Source: Paenibacillus sp. 37 (GTDB lineage Bacteria > Bacillota > Bacilli > Paenibacillales > Paenibacillaceae). From it: 64,000 bases of DNA. Made by a program: the position numbers and the translations under genes. This document shows positions 8,660-20,100 of this stretch, piece by piece. Positions within the stretch are counted from its first letter, which is position 1. The number at the start of each line of letters is the position of its first letter. The stretch is from contig NZ_CP043761.1 of the NCBI RefSeq assembly GCF_008386395.1, positions 3,100,001-3,164,000 of the forward strand, in the 5' to 3' direction. The notes under the pieces were generated by a model. The model was not told the origin of the DNA. It made no database searches and worked only from the letters and a program-made list of their open reading frames with translations.

Positions 8660-11600
8660 TTGAAGAAATCAGGAAAACGTGTGAAAAAACAAGTGAAACA
8701 GTTAACCAAAGTGGTACTGGCATTTGCATTATTATCACCTCAAGCCCTGCTGCTTGAATGGGGCGCAACGATGGTAATGGCTGAAACGGTTGAAACAATC
8801 GGGATTGTATCCGACACGTCCAGCATGAAGGCTGTACAGTCATCCAAGGTGAAAGTAGAGATGAACAGTGATGGCAAATACAGAATTGTATTACTACCAA
8901 ACACAAATGTATTTTATGGTGGTGATACAGGGAATGTATCTACCATTATCGACCATAATGGATCACCCGTGAACTTCAAAACATTGCCTTTGAATTATTA
9001 CCGAATTAACAATAATGTGATTGAAATGTCCCGGCAAAAGGACAATGTGGAATATATTTTGCGTGTTTCTATCGTTAATGCTACCTCACAAGGTGGGTAC
9101 ATGAAGGTTGAACTGGAAGCTATTAACCGAAGTGGAACGGCACTAAATTTGGGTGGAACATTTTATTGGGATACGATGGTGAATGGCAATGATGCTTCTC
9201 CATTTGAAGTCATTGAGAATGGATGGCGCAATTACAGCGGGGGTGTTCAGGTCACGGCTTTTTATGCAAATACGTACAATGTTGTGAATGCAGATCGCAT
9301 ATATATGGGTCAGTACAGCAGCCCAGACAGCGCCCAACTCACAGGAGGGTCTTCACCTTCAGCGTTCACTCCAGGCCAGACCGTTACGGCGAGTGATACA
9401 GCTGCACAATTTTGGTGGGACGCCAAGACAACAGCGAATCAGGCTTCACGTAAATTTTCAACCATTGTGGGGATTGGCCCCAAAAATGCTCCACCTTCAT
9501 TTACCTTAACAGCACCCTCTTCGGGACAAACCTATTACAAAGGCGAGCAACTTCAGATCTCTGGTACAACGCGAGATACGGATGTAGGCGACCTGTTGAC
9601 CGTGAAATGGTCCATTGATGGTGGGTCCGAGAACATTCTTACCCAGATGACCGCAACGGGTTCAAATCAGTCTTTCAACACCAATTACACATTGCCTGAT
9701 ACCCTGCCAGATGGCACACACACATTGCAAGTATGGGTCATGGATGACAAAGGTGGGGTGTCCTCCGCAGGAACCGTTAACTTTACGGTAAGAAGTTTTG
9801 TTGTGCCCGGAACGCCGACATATTCATTGGTTAATTCTAATAACTTGACGGTAAATTGGGATAAGAAGGCGAATGATGCATCCGTTACCTATGAACTGAA
9901 GAATATGACGACGAACCAGATCGTGGATACAGGTATGTCAAACAGTCGGCAAGTGACAGGGCTCACTCCGAATACCAGTTATTCTTTTGCCGTACGGGCC
10001 AAAAATTCAAGTGGTTCCTACACGGGTTACTCCAGTCCAGCTTCCAAGTATACACTGGCTAATCCACCTGCTGCGGCGGCTGTGACACAATCAGGCAACT
10101 CTGTCACAGCGAGCTGGAGTAATAATAGCAATCCTGACGGCACTCAGTACAAAACCGAAATACGCAGTCCAGGTGGGCAAGTTCTCGCAACGGGAACAAC
10201 AACTTCCACTCGTACAACGTTTACCCTGACTGGACTCGCGGATGGAAAATATGAAGTATTTGTTGCGGCACTGAATGGAGAAGGGATACAGACCCCATTT
10301 ATATCCGCTGGAGAGATGATGAAAGATACGACGGGCCCAACTGCTCCTTCTGTTACACTCACGCCATCCTCATGGACCAAGGAAGATGTTCTAGTCACGG
10401 TTGAAGAGGGAAAAGATGCCTTGAGCGGAACTCAAAAGACTGAAGTGAAAGTCGGTCTGGCAGGAGAATGGCGTGAATACAGTGCTGCGTTTACCGTAAG
10501 CAGCGAAGGCAACACAACGGTTATGGCACGCAGTATGGATGCATTTGGTAATACAGGACAGGAAACGGCTGTGACAGCCAGGGTAGATCGGACAGCACCA
10601 ACGCCACCTGTCATCTCGTTGAATCCGCCCGAATGGACAAAAGCGGCAGTAATTGTGACATTAACAGAGGGTACGGACGCAGCAAGCGGCATTGGTCTGA
10701 CACAGTATAAGCTAGGAAGCGAGGGAGAATGGATCGACTACAGGACCCCTTTTACACTCAGTGAAGAAGGGATAACCGAGATTTATGCACGAGGTGTTGA
10801 TCGGGCTGCCAATGTCAGTGCTTCCACTTCGGCAACAGCCAAAATCGACAAGACTGGGCCTGAGCAACCAACGATAAGGTTAAGTGAAGAGAATTGGACG
10901 AATCAGGATGTAACTTTTGCAATAACCAGTGGTGAAGATGCAGGCAGCGGGCTTGCCAAGAGCCAATATCGACTGAGCGAAAAAGGTCCCTGGATCGATT
11001 ACATGGGCGAAGTGAAGGTTACCGATGAGGGAGAAACGATCGTATATGCACGCTCACTTGACCATGTAGGCAATATAAGCACGCTTGCTCAGGCAAAGGT
11101 TAGAATCGACACGACAGCGCCAACCGAACCGATAATTAGTTTAAGTTCTGCTGGATGGAGTAACGAACATGTACAATTTACGATTGCTGGTAGTGTGGAT
11201 GAACGAGCGATATCCTATGAATACAGCATGAATGACGGTCCGTATATGGCAGGAAATATGGGTACAGTAAGTACAAACGGGGCTACTACCATTCGGGCCA
11301 GAGCAAGGGATACCGTTGGCAATGTAAGCAAGGAGGTCAGTCGAATCGCCTATGTGGATCAGATGGCGCCAACCATTACATTTTCACCGAACGGACATGA
11401 CTGGACAGACATGGATATGTCCACTACCATTCAGTATGCCGACGATCACTCAGGCATTCAGGAACTGGAACGATTTTATCAAATTACGAACAGTGCAGAA
11501 TCACCGGATCATTGGCTTGAGGCACGCTCTGACGAGCATAAAATATCCATCGAATCGGAAGGCATATGGTACATCCATGCCAAAACCATGGACAGAGCAG

Positions 11601-14600
11601 GCAATACATATGAGACAACATCATCACCTTACCATGTTCAACGCAAGCCCGAGCAGCCGAAACATGTGAGAATGACACAGATCGCGGAGACATCAGCTGA
11701 ACTTACAGTGGATTTGCCAACGGGGGAAAGATATACCGATGGATATCAGTATGAGATAACGAATAAAACGACAGGACAGTCATGGACACTGGATTATCCT
11801 AACCACAGTATAATCGATCACTCCCTAAGCGGTGGTCAGGTCTATGAATATGAAGTTAGAGTGAGAAACCACACCGGAGTAAGTGATGCAGTAAGCGCTC
11901 AAGTATTAACGATCCCGGCAGCTCCCGGAACGTTGCACGTTCGAAAAGTAGATTTCCAGCCCAATTTGGCCGAAATTCAATTTGATTCAGTAAGGGGAGC
12001 AGATGCTTACCGCATCATCGCTGCTACTTTGGACGGCTCCACCGTGTTTGATCAGACAGTATCTGACCCTGCCAACCTACCCTATATCAGTAACCTCGTC
12101 CCAGGAACCATGCATAACATCTCGGTCACGGCAATGAATGAAAGTGGGGCAGGCGGTAGTAGTAGAACCGGATTTCTCACACTGCCGGCAGTGCCCGGTG
12201 AATTCATGGCTGTTCAAATTCGGGAGCATGATATTTCATTAACATGGGAGACAGTGACTTCTGCAACGTATTATGGTCTTTCGCGTGATGGAACAGCCAT
12301 ATATGAAGGAGAACAGACGGAGTATCTGGACTCGGGTCTGGATAGCGGAACGGAGTACAGCTATACGTTAATTGCCGGAAATGAGACAGGAACAGGACCG
12401 TTGGCAGGATTACCCTTGCTCAAGACGTTACCTGGACAGGTGTCCGGCTTACAGGTATCAGATGCTTCTACAGCGAGCCTTCGTCTGAATTGGGAAGCAG
12501 TACGAGGAGCCGATCGTTATGAGTTATTGTTGAATGGAGAGAAGTCGGGAACGGTTCCTGCTGGAACCCAAGAATGGGTCTTTGCGGGACTGAGTTCAGG
12601 AACATCTTATCAACTGGATGTACAAGCAGTGAACGAAAGTGGACAAGGTATGCGCAGTTCGGTGTCAGGAACAACGCTACCCGAGAGTCCGTCGGGACTT
12701 CATGTTGTTCAAGTAACTGAACAGGGAGCGATCTTGAGCTGGGAGCCTGTAGTTGGGGCAATGAAATATGAGGTGGTCATCAATGGACAGAGCCATGAGA
12801 TATCAGATACACAACTGTCAGTTCACCATCTGTCAAGCAGTCGTGAGTATACCTATGAAGTAAAGGCGGGCAATGCTGCCGGGTACGGTGCATCCACCCG
12901 TAGTACAATTCTTACGCTACCTGGCAGGCCGGAAGGACTGAATGTCACATGGACTGGTGAAACAAGTATGGGGCTTGCATGGCAAGCTGTAGATACGGCG
13001 AATCTCTATATTGTGAAAATCAATGGCATAGAAGTGGGCAGAACAACAGGACTGGCCTACACGGCTGATGAATTGTTGCCAGGTACAGAATACATGTTGG
13101 AAGTTCAGGCTGTGAATACTTCGGGTTCGGGTGAGACAGCGCAGCTCATCCGATTGTCCAAACCTGTGTCGCCTGACGAGATAATTGCAGACCCAGCAGT
13201 ACATCGGGCAAAAGTTTCCTGGTCGGTCGTGGAAGGCGCCGCTGAATATGTGATTGAGCAGAAGGGCAAAGAGATCTATAGGGGAATTGAGAATGAAGCC
13301 ACGATTACAGGGCTCCAGGATGGAACGTGGCATCATTATCAACTATGGGCGGTCAACAGACAGGGGACTCGTTCTGAAGCGACAGATGTATCGCTGCTGA
13401 CTTTGCCTGAGAAACCCGCTAAGGTTGCCGTATATGATGTGGCCAAAAACAGCCTTGGTCTGGATTTCAGCAACACAGGTGTCCAAGGGGCAGATCAGTA
13501 CGTCATTGAACGGGATGGGAGAGAGATTGCTCAAATGGATTCAACTGAAACCCAATTCGTGGACAAGGATCTGTCGCCAGGAACGAAATACACTTATGTG
13601 ATTCGGGCAGTCAATGCGAGTGGAACGAGTGCTCCGCTTACTTTCAGTATAATGACTCAAACTTTGCCATTGGTTGCAGAAGGGATCACAGTGAACGCTG
13701 AAACACATAAGGTGGATCTGGCTTGGGAAGTTGTTAAGGGAGCGGCTGCCTATGAGATTCGCAATCGGGTAACGGGAGATGTGCAGAGCGTGTCTGAACC
13801 GTCTGTACATCTCAATAGTATGCTGGATGGTACAGCGTATGAACTCGAACTCATCGCGATTAATGAAGAGGGTCATCGGTCAGAGTCTATTCAGATTCAG
13901 GTTTTAACGAAACCTATATCCCCTCAGACGGCAGGCATAACACACATCACAGATCAGACTGCGGTGCTGGATCTGACTGGAAGCTCTACACGGGGAGCAG
14001 AGCAATTCATCATCATGCGGGATGACGTTGAAGTCGCTAAGGTTCCGGCAGATCAAAATTCATTTGAAGATCATGGTCTGACACCAGGAGAGCGTTACCT
14101 GTACACCATCAAAACATCGAATGCAACGGGTGAGAGTGATTCTGGTTTCGAAGTTCACGTGCGAACGTTGCCTGCGACCATTACTGAACCTTTACATGCA
14201 AGTATAATTGGGGAAAAAGAGGGATTAATCTCTTGGCCAAAGGTACAAGGTGCTGAGGGATATACCATATGGATCGGAGATCAGATGTTCACCACTATTG
14301 AAGAAGGGGATATTACCGAGGTGAGATTAACTCATCTGGAGAGTGCAACCCGATATGATCAGGTACAGATTATTCCTTATAATACGGCTGGTTCAGGAAG
14401 CCCAATGACCGTGACTCCTTTTTATACCTTGCCTCATGTTGATTCACTGGAAATGAAGATATACCCGGAGACAGACCATGCCAAATTGGAATGGGACTTC
14501 CCTTATGGGAACGAAACATTCGTTGTATTGCTGGATGGTACAGAAGTATACCGTGGCAAGCAAAAAGAGTTTATCGTTGATCAACTGGATGCAGGCAAGC

Positions 14601-16168
14601 AGTACCCGATTGAAATTTACACAGAGAATGATCAGGGAGATGTATCGGAGATGAAGGCGTATTCTGTCCTGACCAAGCCAGCAGCGCCTGCCAAAGTGGA
14701 GTATCATTCGGTGAAGGACCACATTCGTCTTCTATTGGAACAGAGCCGGGTTGAAGGTGCCGAGCAGTTCATCATTGAGCGTGACGGTGTGGAGGTTGCT
14801 CGTGTTCCTGCTGACGAAATGTTCTATGACGACAAGGAACTTGAACCGGGCGTGAACTACAGCTATACGGTCAAGACCATGAATGCTTCGGGCAGTAGTG
14901 ATGGTGGTTATTACCTTCATGCAATGACTTTGCCCGGTAGTGCTGCCTCACCTCCTGTAATAGAGGGGCGTTCAACGCATGGTGCAGACATCGTATGGGA
15001 ACTGATTCCTGGTGCTGCGGGTTATCGAGTCTATCGAAATGAAGAGCTTGTGGGAACAACAACGGAGACATCCATACATGTGACTGAATTGAACAGTGCC
15101 GAGCGTTATACTGACTTTGCAATCATTCCATATAATGAGGCAGGAGAGGGAGATGCGCTCCAGGTTCCGGAATTCGAGACGTTGCCTTCCGAAGATCTGA
15201 CAGTAGCAGCCGTAGCGCAAGGCACTAATACGATTAAGCTAACTTGGGAACTGGATTCAATGAATGAGGTGATTGTAATCACCCATAAAGATCGTGAGAT
15301 CTACCGTGGTACACAGCGCAGTTATGTATGGACAGGACTGAATGCCGAGCAGCATTATGAGGTGGTTGTATGGACGGAGAATTCGGCAGGTGAGAAAAGT
15401 GAAAGCAAACGGGCCGCAGCCATGACTTTTCCGTATCCACCATCCGCCTGGAGCGGTAGTGGTACAGCTTCAAATCCAGCAGATACTTCGGTAAAAGCCG
15501 ATGAGGTGAGTTCACAACCTGAACCTTCTGATGAGCAACCTGAGTTACCTGCGAAAAAAAATATCAAATTTATTGATATCAGCCAAACCTTTAATAAGGA
15601 TCAGATTACCTGGCTGGCGGAACAAAATATCATTCAAGGTGTAAGTGAAACTCGCTTCGAGCCACGCCGTCCGATTACGCGTGCAGAATTTACCGCATTA
15701 ATCGTACGTCTGATGGGTGTGGATACAACGGTTAATGAACAACAACATGGATTTCAGGATGTGAGTGCTAAGGATTGGTTCGCTCCTGAGATTGGGGCAG
15801 CCGTTCACCATGAGATGGTTCAAGGTATGGGAAACGGTAAGTTCGCTCCGTATGCGCTGGTAACACGTGAACAGGCATCCAAGATCATAGCCAATGTGGT
15901 TCGTAAGATCAGACCGGAACCGCTGACTTCCCCAAGAGCGTTTACCGACCAGACTGATGTATCTGATTGGGCCAAAGAAGAAGTGCAGGAGCTTGCAGGT
16001 TTGTACATGATTACCGGATATGAAGACGGCAGCTTCCGTCCCATGCAGCACTTAAGCAGATCCGAAGCTGCAGCGCTGATCTTCCGTTTAAATAAGCTGA
16101 TTCAAGTTATGAATGAGAAGCATACAGATCAAGTGGAGAAAGCGTCAGCGTTCGATCATCATATCTAG
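8660..16168 (+). CDS. Giant secreted surface protein: Ig-like, OmpL47-like, FN3 repeats and C-terminal SLH domains (2502 aa)
   Basis: A TTG start is set by AAAAAGGAGAG upstream. Residues 1-42 form a signal peptide with a basic start, hydrophobic core and AMA-type end near VMAETV. An N-terminal beta-rich module follows (about 43-275), then an Ig-like domain (275-378) and two FN3 domains (380-556). Five OmpL47-like repeats span about 556-990, each opening D-TAP-P..SL and containing W(T/S)..DV. About fifteen divergent FN3 repeats (about 993-2265) have the linker L-P-x-x-P between them. A Pro/Glu-rich hinge leads to three SLH domains (about 2302-2480; FKD-like opening, TRAEF, TREQA, SRSEA) that anchor the protein to secondary cell-wall polymer. 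The likely role is adhesion or a structural spacer. No enzymatic domain was recognised. Confidence 0.9.
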   Translation: MKKSGKRVKKQVKQLTKVVLAFALLSPQALLLEWGATMVMAETVETIGIVSDTSSMKAVQSSKVKVEMNSDGKYRIVLLPNTNVFYGGDTGNVSTIIDHNGSPVNFKTLPLNYYRINNNVIEMSRQKDNVEYILRVSIVNATSQGGYMKVELEAINRSGTALNLGGTFYWDTMVNGNDASPFEVIENGWRNYSGGVQVTAFYANTYNVVNADRIYMGQYSSPDSAQLTGGSSPSAFTPGQTVTASDTAAQFWWDAKTTANQASRKFSTIVGIGPKNAPPSFTLTAPSSGQTYYKGEQLQISGTTRDTDVGDLLTVKWSIDGGSENILTQMTATGSNQSFNTNYTLPDTLPDGTHTLQVWVMDDKGGVSSAGTVNFTVRSFVVPGTPTYSLVNSNNLTVNWDKKANDASVTYELKNMTTNQIVDTGMSNSRQVTGLTPNTSYSFAVRAKNSSGSYTGYSSPASKYTLANPPAAAAVTQSGNSVTASWSNNSNPDGTQYKTEIRSPGGQVLATGTTTSTRTTFTLTGLADGKYEVFVAALNGEGIQTPFISAGEMMKDTTGPTAPSVTLTPSSWTKEDVLVTVEEGKDALSGTQKTEVKVGLAGEWREYSAAFTVSSEGNTTVMARSMDAFGNTGQETAVTARVDRTAPTPPVISLNPPEWTKAAVIVTLTEGTDAASGIGLTQYKLGSEGEWIDYRTPFTLSEEGITEIYARGVDRAANVSASTSATAKIDKTGPEQPTIRLSEENWTNQDVTFAITSGEDAGSGLAKSQYRLSEKGPWIDYMGEVKVTDEGETIVYARSLDHVGNISTLAQAKVRIDTTAPTEPIISLSSAGWSNEHVQFTIAGSVDERAISYEYSMNDGPYMAGNMGTVSTNGATTIRARARDTVGNVSKEVSRIAYVDQMAPTITFSPNGHDWTDMDMSTTIQYADDHSGIQELERFYQITNSAESPDHWLEARSDEHKISIESEGIWYIHAKTMDRAGNTYETTSSPYHVQRKPEQPKHVRMTQIAETSAELTVDLPTGERYTDGYQYEITNKTTGQSWTLDYPNHSIIDHSLSGGQVYEYEVRVRNHTGVSDAVSAQVLTIPAAPGTLHVRKVDFQPNLAEIQFDSVRGADAYRIIAATLDGSTVFDQTVSDPANLPYISNLVPGTMHNISVTAMNESGAGGSSRTGFLTLPAVPGEFMAVQIREHDISLTWETVTSATYYGLSRDGTAIYEGEQTEYLDSGLDSGTEYSYTLIAGNETGTGPLAGLPLLKTLPGQVSGLQVSDASTASLRLNWEAVRGADRYELLLNGEKSGTVPAGTQEWVFAGLSSGTSYQLDVQAVNESGQGMRSSVSGTTLPESPSGLHVVQVTEQGAILSWEPVVGAMKYEVVINGQSHEISDTQLSVHHLSSSREYTYEVKAGNAAGYGASTRSTILTLPGRPEGLNVTWTGETSMGLAWQAVDTANLYIVKINGIEVGRTTGLAYTADELLPGTEYMLEVQAVNTSGSGETAQLIRLSKPVSPDEIIADPAVHRAKVSWSVVEGAAEYVIEQKGKEIYRGIENEATITGLQDGTWHHYQLWAVNRQGTRSEATDVSLLTLPEKPAKVAVYDVAKNSLGLDFSNTGVQGADQYVIERDGREIAQMDSTETQFVDKDLSPGTKYTYVIRAVNASGTSAPLTFSIMTQTLPLVAEGITVNAETHKVDLAWEVVKGAAAYEIRNRVTGDVQSVSEPSVHLNSMLDGTAYELELIAINEEGHRSESIQIQVLTKPISPQTAGITHITDQTAVLDLTGSSTRGAEQFIIMRDDVEVAKVPADQNSFEDHGLTPGERYLYTIKTSNATGESDSGFEVHVRTLPATITEPLHASIIGEKEGLISWPKVQGAEGYTIWIGDQMFTTIEEGDITEVRLTHLESATRYDQVQIIPYNTAGSGSPMTVTPFYTLPHVDSLEMKIYPETDHAKLEWDFPYGNETFVVLLDGTEVYRGKQKEFIVDQLDAGKQYPIEIYTENDQGDVSEMKAYSVLTKPAAPAKVEYHSVKDHIRLLLEQSRVEGAEQFIIERDGVEVARVPADEMFYDDKELEPGVNYSYTVKTMNASGSSDGGYYLHAMTLPGSAASPPVIEGRSTHGADIVWELIPGAAGYRVYRNEELVGTTTETSIHVTELNSAERYTDFAIIPYNEAGEGDALQVPEFETLPSEDLTVAAVAQGTNTIKLTWELDSMNEVIVITHKDREIYRGTQRSYVWTGLNAEQHYEVVVWTENSAGEKSESKRAAAMTFPYPPSAWSGSGTASNPADTSVKADEVSSQPEPSDEQPELPAKKNIKFIDISQTFNKDQITWLAEQNIIQGVSETRFEPRRPITRAEFTALIVRLMGVDTTVNEQQHGFQDVSAKDWFAPEIGAAVHHEMVQGMGNGKFAPYALVTREQASKIIANVVRKIRPEPLTSPRAFTDQTDVSDWAKEEVQELAGLYMITGYEDGSFRPMQHLSRSEAAALIFRLNKLIQVMNEKHTDQVEKASAFDHHI

Positions 16169-16239
16169 ATTGAATTGATTCTTACAAGTGATACTTTAAT
16201 CATCGGCAGTAACGACATTACCGCTTGATTGGTTTTTAA

Positions 16240-16248
16240 TGTTATAAT
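16240..16248 (+). promoter_or_regulatory. Extended -10 promoter for the treR-like gene
   Basis: TG-T-TATAAT, 48 bases before the ATG of the GntR gene. No matching -35 is seen. Confidence 0.5.
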
Positions 16249-16295
16249 AGGTTGCCAATATGATAAAAAAGGGTAATGAACAATGGTGATGAATA

Positions 16296-17006
16296 ATGAA
16301 TAATAAATTTATCCGGATATATGAAGATATTGCAGATCGTATTCGGACTGGAGAGATTGAGGCAGGCACGCTGCTTCAATCGGAACTGGATCTATCGGAA
16401 AGTTATCAAACGTCTCGAGAGACTATTCGCAAAGCATTGAAAATGTTGTACGAAGAAGGTTATATTCAGAAGATTCAAGGCAAGGGCTCAATTGTACTGG
16501 ACATACGCAAGATCGATTTTCCCATCTCAGGTCTGGTTAGCTTCAAGGAATTAGCCAAAAAAATGGGACATCGCGCTCAAACGTATGTGAAGGTTTTCGA
16601 GGAGCAACAAGTGGATCAGGCGTTGCACAAGAAAATTAACTTTGGTCTGAACGAACAGGTCTGGGAGATCAGACGTGTGCGCAAAGTGGATGGAGAGCAT
16701 GTCATACTGGACAAAGATTACATTAGCCAGCGGCTTGTTCCTGGGCTCAGCAAAGAGATCTGTAATGATTCCATCTATCAGTACATTGAGCAAGAGCTGG
16801 GGCTTTCCATTTCGTTTGCCAAAAAAGAGATTTTGGTGGAAGAACCCACCGCTGAGGACAGGGAATTACTTGACCTTGAAGGTTTCCACAATGTAGTTGT
16901 GGTGAGGAGCCAAGTCTACCTGGAGGATGCCAGTCAATTTCAGTATACGGAGTCGAGGCATCGACCGGACAAGTTCAGATTTGTGGATTTTGCACGTCGC
17001 AGATAA
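16296..17006 (+). CDS. treR: GntR-family regulator, trehalose repressor TreR-like (236 aa)
   Basis: An N-terminal winged helix (residues 5-70, with SYQTSRETIRKALKMLYEEGYIQKIQGKGS) is followed by a UTRA effector domain. The wording of long stretches, such as FPISGLVSFKELA, DGEHVILDKDY, EICNDSIYQYIE and the C-terminal QYTESRHRPDKFRFVDFARR, is very close to what I remember of Bacillus subtilis TreR, the trehalose-6-phosphate-responsive repressor of treP-treA. No trehalose PTS or phosphotrehalase gene is nearby, so it is either an orphan regulator or has been recruited to other genes. The ribosome site is weak (GGG at 16271). A terminator follows at 17025. Confidence 0.8.
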   Translation: MNNKFIRIYEDIADRIRTGEIEAGTLLQSELDLSESYQTSRETIRKALKMLYEEGYIQKIQGKGSIVLDIRKIDFPISGLVSFKELAKKMGHRAQTYVKVFEEQQVDQALHKKINFGLNEQVWEIRRVRKVDGEHVILDKDYISQRLVPGLSKEICNDSIYQYIEQELGLSISFAKKEILVEEPTAEDRELLDLEGFHNVVVVRSQVYLEDASQFQYTESRHRPDKFRFVDFARRR

Positions 17007-17024
17007 GTTAATCAAGATCGATCA

Positions 17025-17070
17025 GAGAGTACCTTTCACTGCATTATTCAGTGGATAGGTACTCTCTTTG
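17025..17070 (+). terminator. Terminator after the treR-like gene
   Basis: AGAGAGTACC 17025-17034 pairs with GGTACTCTCT 17059-17068, with an inner CACTG/CAGTG helix. The T-run is short. Confidence 0.65.
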
Positions 17071-17179
17071 GTTATGTGGGAATCCGAAGATCGTCCATCA
17101 AGAACCGCTTAATGTCAATGTTCTTCCTGCATGTCGGAGCGTATGATCACAATATATACGAGGCCGAGGAGTGAGCGAA

Positions 17180-20100
17180 TTGAATCACGTGACAGCAAAA
17201 TCAAATGTTCGCATATGGGAAGAAACCAGAGATATTCCAACCTATGGTACAGGTAAACCGGACAAAAATCCGATGTTTCTTGAAAAGCGAATCTATCAGG
17301 GAAGTTCGGGTAAGGTGTACCCACATCCCGTGATCGACAGCATTGAAGATGAAGCAAAAATGAAGTCGTATCGATTAATTATTCTCGAAAATGAATATGT
17401 ACGTATCGAGATGATGCCCGAACTGGGTGGACGGATCTATCGCGCGCTGGATCGGACCAACAACTACGATTTTGTATATTATAACCGGGTAATTAAACCT
17501 GCACTTGTGGGTCTGGCAGGGCCATGGATTTCCGGGGGAATCGAATTCAACTGGCCACAGCATCATCGGCCCAACACGTTTGGTCCAGTCGATTATACAT
17601 TTGGCAGTAATGAAGATGGAAGCGCTACTGTGTGGGTTGGTGAGATTGATCGCATGTATGGTACCAAAATGACCGCTGGCTTCACATTACATCCCGGCAA
17701 AGCCTATCTGGAAATCCATGCCGAGGTATACAATCGCACCAGCGCACCTCAAACTTTTCTATGGTGGGCGAATCCGGCTGTAGCTGTCAACGATCATACG
17801 CAATCCGTCTTTCCACCTGATGTAACGGCTGTGCTGGACCACGGAAAACGGGACGTATCCCGCTTTCCAATCGCAACCGGCACCTATTACAAGATGGACT
17901 ATTCCGAAGGTGTGGATATCTCGCGCTACAAAAACATACCGGTTCCAACATCCTATATGGCGTATAAGTCGGATTATAATTTTGTAGGGGGTTATGACCA
18001 TGGGATCCAGGCAGGCCTGCTGCATGTAGCCAATCATCATATTTCTCCGGGCAAGAAGCAATGGACCTGGGGGAATGGGGAATTCGGGCAAGCCTGGGAT
18101 CGTCAGTTAACGGACGAGGATGGACCTTATATTGAATTAATGACCGGCATCTATACCGATAATCAGCCTGATTTTACGTGGTTACAGCCGTATGAAGCGA
18201 AATCATTCTCGCAGTATTTTATGCCGTATAAAGGAATTGGCATGGTCAAAAATGCAACGATTGATGCCGCAGTTAATCTGGAAATGGACGAAACGACCGG
18301 AATGGTAACCGTGATGGTATATGCGACGTCGGTTTTTGAACAAGCGACCGTTGAAGTGATAGGACCAATCGCGGTATATCTCCATGAGAAATGTAACATC
18401 TCACCTACGGAACTATATAAGTCTTCATTCCCGTGGAGCGGACAAGATGAATGGCATCAATTGAAGTTAAGTGTTCGAACTGCGGAAGGTAAAGTACTTG
18501 TGACCTATCAGCCTGAAAGGTCTGAGATACAGGAAGTGCCCGATCCGGCGAAACCACTTCCGCTACCATCCGAGATTCTTACGAATGAACAACTATATCT
18601 GGCTGGTCTTCATTTGGAGCAATATCGGCATGCCACGTATGAACCAGAACCTTATTATCTGGAAGGTTTGAAGCGTGATGCAACGGATATCCGTCTAAAC
18701 ATTGCGTATGGCACATTGCTGTTGCGCAGAGGTCTGTTACAAGATGCAGAGAAGCATTTCAGACATGCTGTACAATCGTTGACGTGGAAAAATACGAATC
18801 CATATGATAGTGAAGCATTTTACCAACTCGGTCTGAGTTTGAAACTACAGGGGAAACAGGAAGAAGCCTACGCAGCACTGTATAAAGCCGTATGGTCTGC
18901 ACAGTATCAGGATACAGGTTATTACATGCTTGCTCAGATCGATACGGCGTTACATCGGGACATCGAAGCGTTGGATCACATCGAACGTTCGCTGATTCGC
19001 AACACCAGAAATTATAAGGCTCGGCATCTGAAGGTGGCTCTGTTACGCAGAATGGGTCAAGATAAACAGGCGATCCAATATGCGCGTGAGACATTGGAAC
19101 TGGACCCGGTTGAATTTGGAGCCGCACATGAATTAGTCCTGATCTACAGCGGAGTAACTGCACCTTCAGAGAGAGAACAAGTGGAGCAAGCACGTGAGCA
19201 TTTCCATCGTCTGATGCGAGGAGACGTTTATAATTATCTGAATGTAGCCGCGGATTATGCGGATAGTGGGTTGTGTGAAGAAGCACTTACGGTACTCTCC
19301 TATGTTGAATCCGAAAATTCACGGCCGTATCCTATGGTTGGTTATGCTCAGGCCTACTTGTATCGTCAGCTGGGGGATGTTGAGCAGGCCCGGGAATGTC
19401 TAAGACAAGGGAAAGCTGCTCCAACGGATTATTGTTTTCCTAATACGTTATTTGAATTCATGGTGCTTCAGGATGCATTGGCAGTGGATTCGAATGATGC
19501 GCGTGCTCACTATTACCTGGGAAATTGGTTATATGATCATAAACGATACGAGGAAGCAATCACCCATTGGGAAACTTCACGCGAGGTGGATGCTGCATAT
19601 TCGACTGTACATCGGAATCTGGGACTGGCTTATTATAACAAGTCGAATCGGCCCGATCTTGCACTGGCATCATTAGAGGAAGCTTTCCGGTTGGATTCTC
19701 AAGATGCACGGATCTTCTACGAGTTGGATCAGCTGCGCAAGAAGATGGGGTATTCCTGCGAGCATCGAATCAAACAGCTGGAAGATCACATGGAGCTGGT
19801 TCATCATCGTGACGATCTGTACATTGAGTGGGTAACTTTATTGAATATGCAAGGTAGCCATCAAGAAGCATGGAATGCCCTTCAGACCCGGCGGTTTCAT
19901 CCATGGGAGGGTGGAGAAGGCAAGGTAACAGGACAATATGTTACGGCACTGACGGAACTGGCGAAGCGAAATCTGGAGAAACAACAACCTGAACTGGCAT
20001 TGGAGCTGTTGAAGAAGGCTTTGGTTTACCCGGAGAACTTAGGTGAAGGTAAATTGGAGGGAGCCGGAGACAACCCCGTTTACTTTTATCTTGGCTGTGC

